Below are positions 7,908 through 9,651 of a stretch of 9,651 bases of DNA, in pieces. This DNA is from Clostridiales bacterium (GTDB taxonomy: Bacteria > Bacillota > Clostridia > Peptostreptococcales > Anaerovoracaceae). Both the position numbers and the translations under genes were made by a program. The DNA is taken from NCBI GenBank assembly GCA_009778945.1, contig WRFF01000055.1, positions 1-9,651 on the forward strand, written 5' to 3'. The number at the start of each line of letters is the position of its first letter. Position 1 is the first letter of the stretch. The notes under the pieces are model-generated. The model ran no database searches. It saw only the letters and a list, made by a program, of their open reading frames with translations, and was not told the DNA's origin.

Positions 7908-8003
7908 AGCCCCTATCCGCTCTTCTGCGCTTTTCAGGCTTGAATCGCGGGAAGCCCTCGCCGAGGGCCTGCCAAGATTCGCTTTGCGAATCGGGTTAGG
8001 GCT
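7908..8003 (-). repeat. 96-base imperfect palindromic element between upp and tyrS
   Basis: The ends are imperfect inverted repeats on the plus strand: AGCCCCTATCCG (7908-7919) and CGGGTTAGGGCT (7992-8003), 9 of 12 matches when inverted. Inside are two perfect hairpins: GCCCTC-GCC-GAGGGC (7954-7968) and GATTCGC-TTT-GCGAATC (7976-7992). No T-run follows, so it is not a simple terminator. A diverged copy of the second hairpin and its flank is present upstream of rpiB. It could be a small non-autonomous repeat or a structured mRNA element located ~30-120 bases before tyrS. Confidence 0.5.
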
Positions 8004-8021
8004 TCAGCAAATCGGGTTAGG
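7989..8021. repeat. 21-base-spaced direct repeat AATCGGGTTAGG
   Basis: AATCGGGTTAGG occurs identically at 7989-8000 and 8010-8021, preceded by GCG and GCA respectively. The first copy is the right arm and flank of the hairpin at 7976-7992. The second lacks the left hairpin arm and starts only four bases after the upp stop. It may be a partial duplication of the element. Confidence 0.75.
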
Positions 8022-8025
8022 CCTC

Positions 8026-8655
8026 TCACTTCAGGCTGTACAAACGGTCGCCCGCGTCGCCCAGCCCCGGCACGATATACGCCGAGTCGTTCAAGTGGCT
8101 GTCCTGCGCCGCGATGTAGATGTTCACGTCCGGATGCGCTTTCGTCAGCACCTCAATGCCTTCGGGCGCCGCGATCAGGCAGACAAAACTGACGCGTCTG
8201 CCGCCGCGCTGCTTGATGAAATCCACCGCCGCCGCCGCGCTGCCGCCCGTCGCGAGCATCGGATCGAGCACGATAACTTGCCGATCCTCGATATCTTCGG
8301 GAAGCTTGCAATAATATTCGACCGGCTGATGCGTGTCATGGTCGCGGTACAGGCCGATGAAACCGACGCGCGCCGCCGGGACGAGATCGAGAAAGCCGTC
8401 GACCATGCCGAGGCCCGCACGCAGGATCGGGACAAAACAAAGATCGTTGGCCTTGAGCATCTTGACCGTCGTCTTCGCGAGCGGCGTTTCGATCTCTACA
8501 TCCTGCAGTTGCAGTCCACGCGTCACCTCATAACCCATGAGCAGTGAAATCTCTCTCACAAGCTGACGGAAATCCTTGACGCCTGTATCCTTGTCGCGCA
8601 GCAGCGCCGTCTTGTGCTGAATCAACGGGTGATCGAATACATACACATTGCTCAT
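8026..8655 (-). CDS. upp: Uracil phosphoribosyltransferase
   Basis: Pyrimidine salvage: uracil plus PRPP gives UMP and pyrophosphate in the cytoplasm. The 209 residues match the usual family length. Visible motifs are PILRAGLGMVDG (76-87), the PRPP loop VLDPMLATGGSA (129-140) and the uracil-binding C-terminal region YIVPGLGDAGDR (193-204), ending LYSLK. The ATG at 8655 has purine-rich AGGAAAGGG about eight bases upstream. It follows rpiB by 74 bases on the same strand with no clear terminator between them, so the two are probably co-transcribed. RpiB supplies ribose-5-phosphate, the precursor of the PRPP used here. The stop is TGA at 8026. Confidence 0.97.
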   Translation of the reverse strand: MSNVYVFDHPLIQHKTALLRDKDTGVKDFRQLVREISLLMGYEVTRGLQLQDVEIETPLAKTTVKMLKANDLCFVPILRAGLGMVDGFLDLVPAARVGFIGLYRDHDTHQPVEYYCKLPEDIEDRQVIVLDPMLATGGSAAAAVDFIKQRGGRRVSFVCLIAAPEGIEVLTKAHPDVNIYIAAQDSHLNDSAYIVPGLGDAGDRLYSLK

Positions 8656-8729
8656 AATTTTTGCCCTTTCCTTTCTGCCTTTACAAATTTTTTATACTTT
8701 GCGTTCTTTTCGCTTCAGCTCAAATCTCA

Positions 8730-9161
8730 TTACATCTCATCCAGTTCCGCAACGCGGCGGTCATGGCGCCCGCTGCCCCACGGGGTTTCCAGCCATATTT
8801 TGATATAACGCAACGCGTCTTCAGGCGATGTGAACCCGCCGCCGAACGCAATCATATTCGCGTGATTGTGCTCCGACGCAAGACGCGCGTATTCATCTCC
8901 CGCGACAAGCGCGCAACGAATGCCATGCACCTTGTTCGCCGCGATGCTGACGCCGATGCCGGAACGGCAGATCACAATGCCGCGTTCCGCTTGCCCGGAC
9001 GCCACATATTCCGCGCATTTCCTCCCGAAGAGCGGATAATCCACGCTTTCCGTACTGTCCGTCCCGAGATCAACAAGCTCGATGCCCGGCTCCGAAAACG
9101 CCGCTTTTATCTGTTCTTTCAGCTCAAATCCGCCGTGATCCGCTGCAATCGCTATTTTCAA
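8730..9161 (-). CDS. rpiB: Ribose-5-phosphate isomerase B
   Basis: Interconverts ribulose-5-phosphate and ribose-5-phosphate (RpiB/LacAB family). The TTG start at 9161 gives 143 residues beginning MKIAIAADHGGFELK, the usual N-terminus, with GGAGG (9167-9171) five bases upstream. An upstream in-frame extension to 9218 adds residues unlike the family and has no ribosome site. Features are DHGG (8-11), DLGTDS (31-36), the catalytic cysteine in ICRSGIGVSIAANK (C65), EHNHAN (97-102, H98) and GGGFTSPEDAL near residue 110. The usual glycine, serine or threonine after the catalytic cysteine is arginine (R66). A LacA/LacB subunit or another sugar-phosphate isomerase is less likely, since the gene is single and next to upp. 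Confidence 0.92.
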   Translation of the reverse strand: MKIAIAADHGGFELKEQIKAAFSEPGIELVDLGTDSTESVDYPLFGRKCAEYVASGQAERGIVICRSGIGVSIAANKVHGIRCALVAGDEYARLASEHNHANMIAFGGGFTSPEDALRYIKIWLETPWGSGRHDRRVAELDEM

Positions 9162-9191
9162 CACTGCCTCCAATTCGCACGGTAGATTCCA

Positions 9192-9208
9192 CAAAATCAG
9201 AGATTTTG
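9192..9208 (-). other. Small hairpin in the rpiB leader
   Basis: Perfect seven-pair stem CAAAATC / GATTTTG with a three-base loop, about 30 bases upstream of the rpiB TTG and 20 bases before its GGAGG. It has no T-run on the minus strand and is AT-rich, so it is not a convincing terminator. Its role is unknown. Confidence 0.35.
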
Positions 9209-9232
9209 GGATCCTCAAGTGGCGCTTTCCAT

Positions 9233-9258
9233 CGATTTGCTTCGTAAATCGGGATAGG
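9233..9258 (-). repeat. Second copy of the hairpin repeat, upstream of rpiB
   Basis: The module GATTTGC-TTC-GTAAATC followed by GGGATAGG (9234-9258) matches 20 of 25 bases of the module at 7976-8000. Both keep a seven-pair stem, a three-base TTY loop and the GGG(T/A)TAGG flank. One difference pair preserves pairing (C-G to T-A) and another gives G-U. C9233 and G9251 add one pair here. It sits about 70 bases before the rpiB start, in the same orientation relative to transcription as the other copy. Confidence 0.55.
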
Positions 9259-9282
9259 TGCGCATGGTAACTGCTTGAAATT

Positions 9283-9301
9283 ATTTTATCATAATATTAT
9301 A
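9283..9301 (-). promoter_or_regulatory. AT-rich promoter region for rpiB
   Basis: On the minus strand this has TATAAT (9301-9296, perfect hexamer) and TGATAAAAT (9291-9283, extended -10). Neither has a good -35 at 16-18 bases. One of them probably drives the rpiB-upp transcript, giving a 5' leader of about 115-130 bases that contains the hairpin repeat. The second element shares 12 bases with the one before glgC. Confidence 0.45.
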
Positions 9302-9339
9302 AAAATATTTCATCCGATCCGGCCGAAAACACGGGTTGT

Positions 9340-9368
9340 TTGAATTCTTTTTGGCAATCCGTTATGAT
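9340..9368 (+). promoter_or_regulatory. Candidate sigma-A promoter for tRNA-Arg
   Basis: TTGAAT (9340-9345, 4 of 6), a 17-base spacer, then TATGAT (9363-9368, 5 of 6). The start would be near 9375, about 40 bases before the mature tRNA. The leader contains CGCC-GAAC-GGCG (9382-9393) flanked by CTCCG (9377-9381) and CGGAG (9398-9402), a precursor stem. Confidence 0.55.
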
Positions 9369-9413
9369 GGTTATTGCTCCGCGCCGAACGGCGGGAACGG
9401 AGTGATAGACCGA

Positions 9414-9489
9414 GCCCCTGTAGCTCAGAGGATAGAGCGTCGGTTTCCTAAACCGTGCGTCGGATGTTCGAATCATCTCAGGGGCGCCA
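9414..9489 (+). tRNA. tRNA-Arg, anticodon CCU, CCA encoded
   Basis: 76-base cloverleaf. The acceptor stem GCCCCTG / CAGGGGC (9414-9420, 9479-9485) is perfect, with discriminator G and an encoded CCA (9487-9489). The D stem is GCTC / GAGC with GG in an eight-base loop. The anticodon loop is TTCCTAA with anticodon CCT in DNA, which reads AGG arginine codons. The T arm is GGATG / CATCT with loop TTCGAAT. The anticodon stem TCGGT / ACCGT has a T-T mismatch at the 27-43 pair. All other invariant positions seen are intact, so it should be functional. Confidence 0.96.
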
Positions 9490-9492
9490 ACG

Positions 9493-9526
9493 AAAAGCCT
9501 TGCAAACACTAAGCTGCAAGGCTTTT
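9493..9526 (+). terminator. Rho-independent terminator of tRNA-Arg
   Basis: Perfect 12-pair inverted repeat AAAAGCCTTGCA (9493-9504) and TGCAAGGCTTTT (9515-9526) with a 10-base loop, starting three bases after the tRNA CCA. The four Ts at the end of the stem and the A-run at its start fit a terminator that could work on either strand. Confidence 0.85.
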
Positions 9527-9651
9527 GTAAATTGTATACACTTCTTCAAGCATTCGACTTGGAATTTATTTAAGGTTTATTCATGCAAAACGAGGGAACT
9601 GGAGGGAACTGCCCGTCATTTTCTTAATGATTTCTTGTCAATACCTATCCC
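9527..9651. other. AT-rich flank of tRNA-Arg with no gene visible
   Basis: No ORF or RNA gene can be supported here. The stretch is visibly more AT-rich than the coding part of the window. It contains an exact adjacent tandem duplication of GAGGGAACTG (9592-9601 and 9602-9611). It ends in CCTATCCC (9644-9651), which matches part of the intergenic repeat in the opposite orientation. No copy of the tRNA 3' end is seen inside the window. Confidence 0.6.

Noticed and set aside
7989..8021. CRISPR-like repeat
   Set aside because: Only two 12-base units with a nine-base gap exist, no regular spacers, and no cas genes are nearby.
7882..8025. T-box leader for tyrS
   Set aside because: The T-box sequence GGGTGGNACCGCG and an antiterminator-terminator pair with a T-run are absent.
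9616..9651. Minus-strand open frame at the right edge reading GIGIDKKSLRK then stop, a possible tail of an unseen gene
   Set aside because: Eleven codons are too few to tell from chance; nothing identifies a family.

Overview
This window looks like ordinary core metabolism from a moderately GC-rich member of the Bacillota, most likely class Clostridia. The evidence is a paired glgC and glgD (the catalytic plus GlgD-type ADP-glucose pyrophosphorylase arrangement typical of Bacillota), strong AAGGAGG-type ribosome binding sites, use of TTG and GTG starts, and adjacent rpiB and upp. I cannot name a genus from the sequence alone.

Layout: every protein gene is on the minus strand, so it reads right to left. 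From the right the order is rpiB (ribose-5-phosphate isomerase B), upp (uracil phosphoribosyltransferase), a 144-base structured and repetitive spacer, tyrS (tyrosyl-tRNA synthetase), glgC and glgD (overlapping ATGA), a 242-base spacer with a promoter and leader, hppA (membrane pyrophosphatase), a 100-base spacer with a long hairpin, and glgA (glycogen synthase, cut by the left edge). A tRNA-Arg(CCU) gene with its own promoter and a strong terminator is on the plus strand at the right. The last ~160 bases hold no recognisable gene and are more AT-rich.

How the genes fit together: GlgC/GlgD makes ADP-glucose and GlgA polymerises it. ADP-glucose synthesis, the Upp reaction and tyrosine activation by TyrS all release pyrophosphate, and HppA hydrolyses pyrophosphate while pumping ions. 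RpiB interconverts ribulose- and ribose-5-phosphate, the precursor of the PRPP used by Upp. A pyrophosphate-recycling theme is therefore plausible, but it is an inference from gene order.

I see no CRISPR array, transposase, phage gene or toxin-antitoxin pair, and no clear new system. The items most worth a second look are a hairpin repeat in two spacers with a compensatory base-pair change, an HppA whose motifs and insertion differ from the usual subfamilies, a hairpin leader before hppA, and the tRNA-Arg right flank as a possible integration site.
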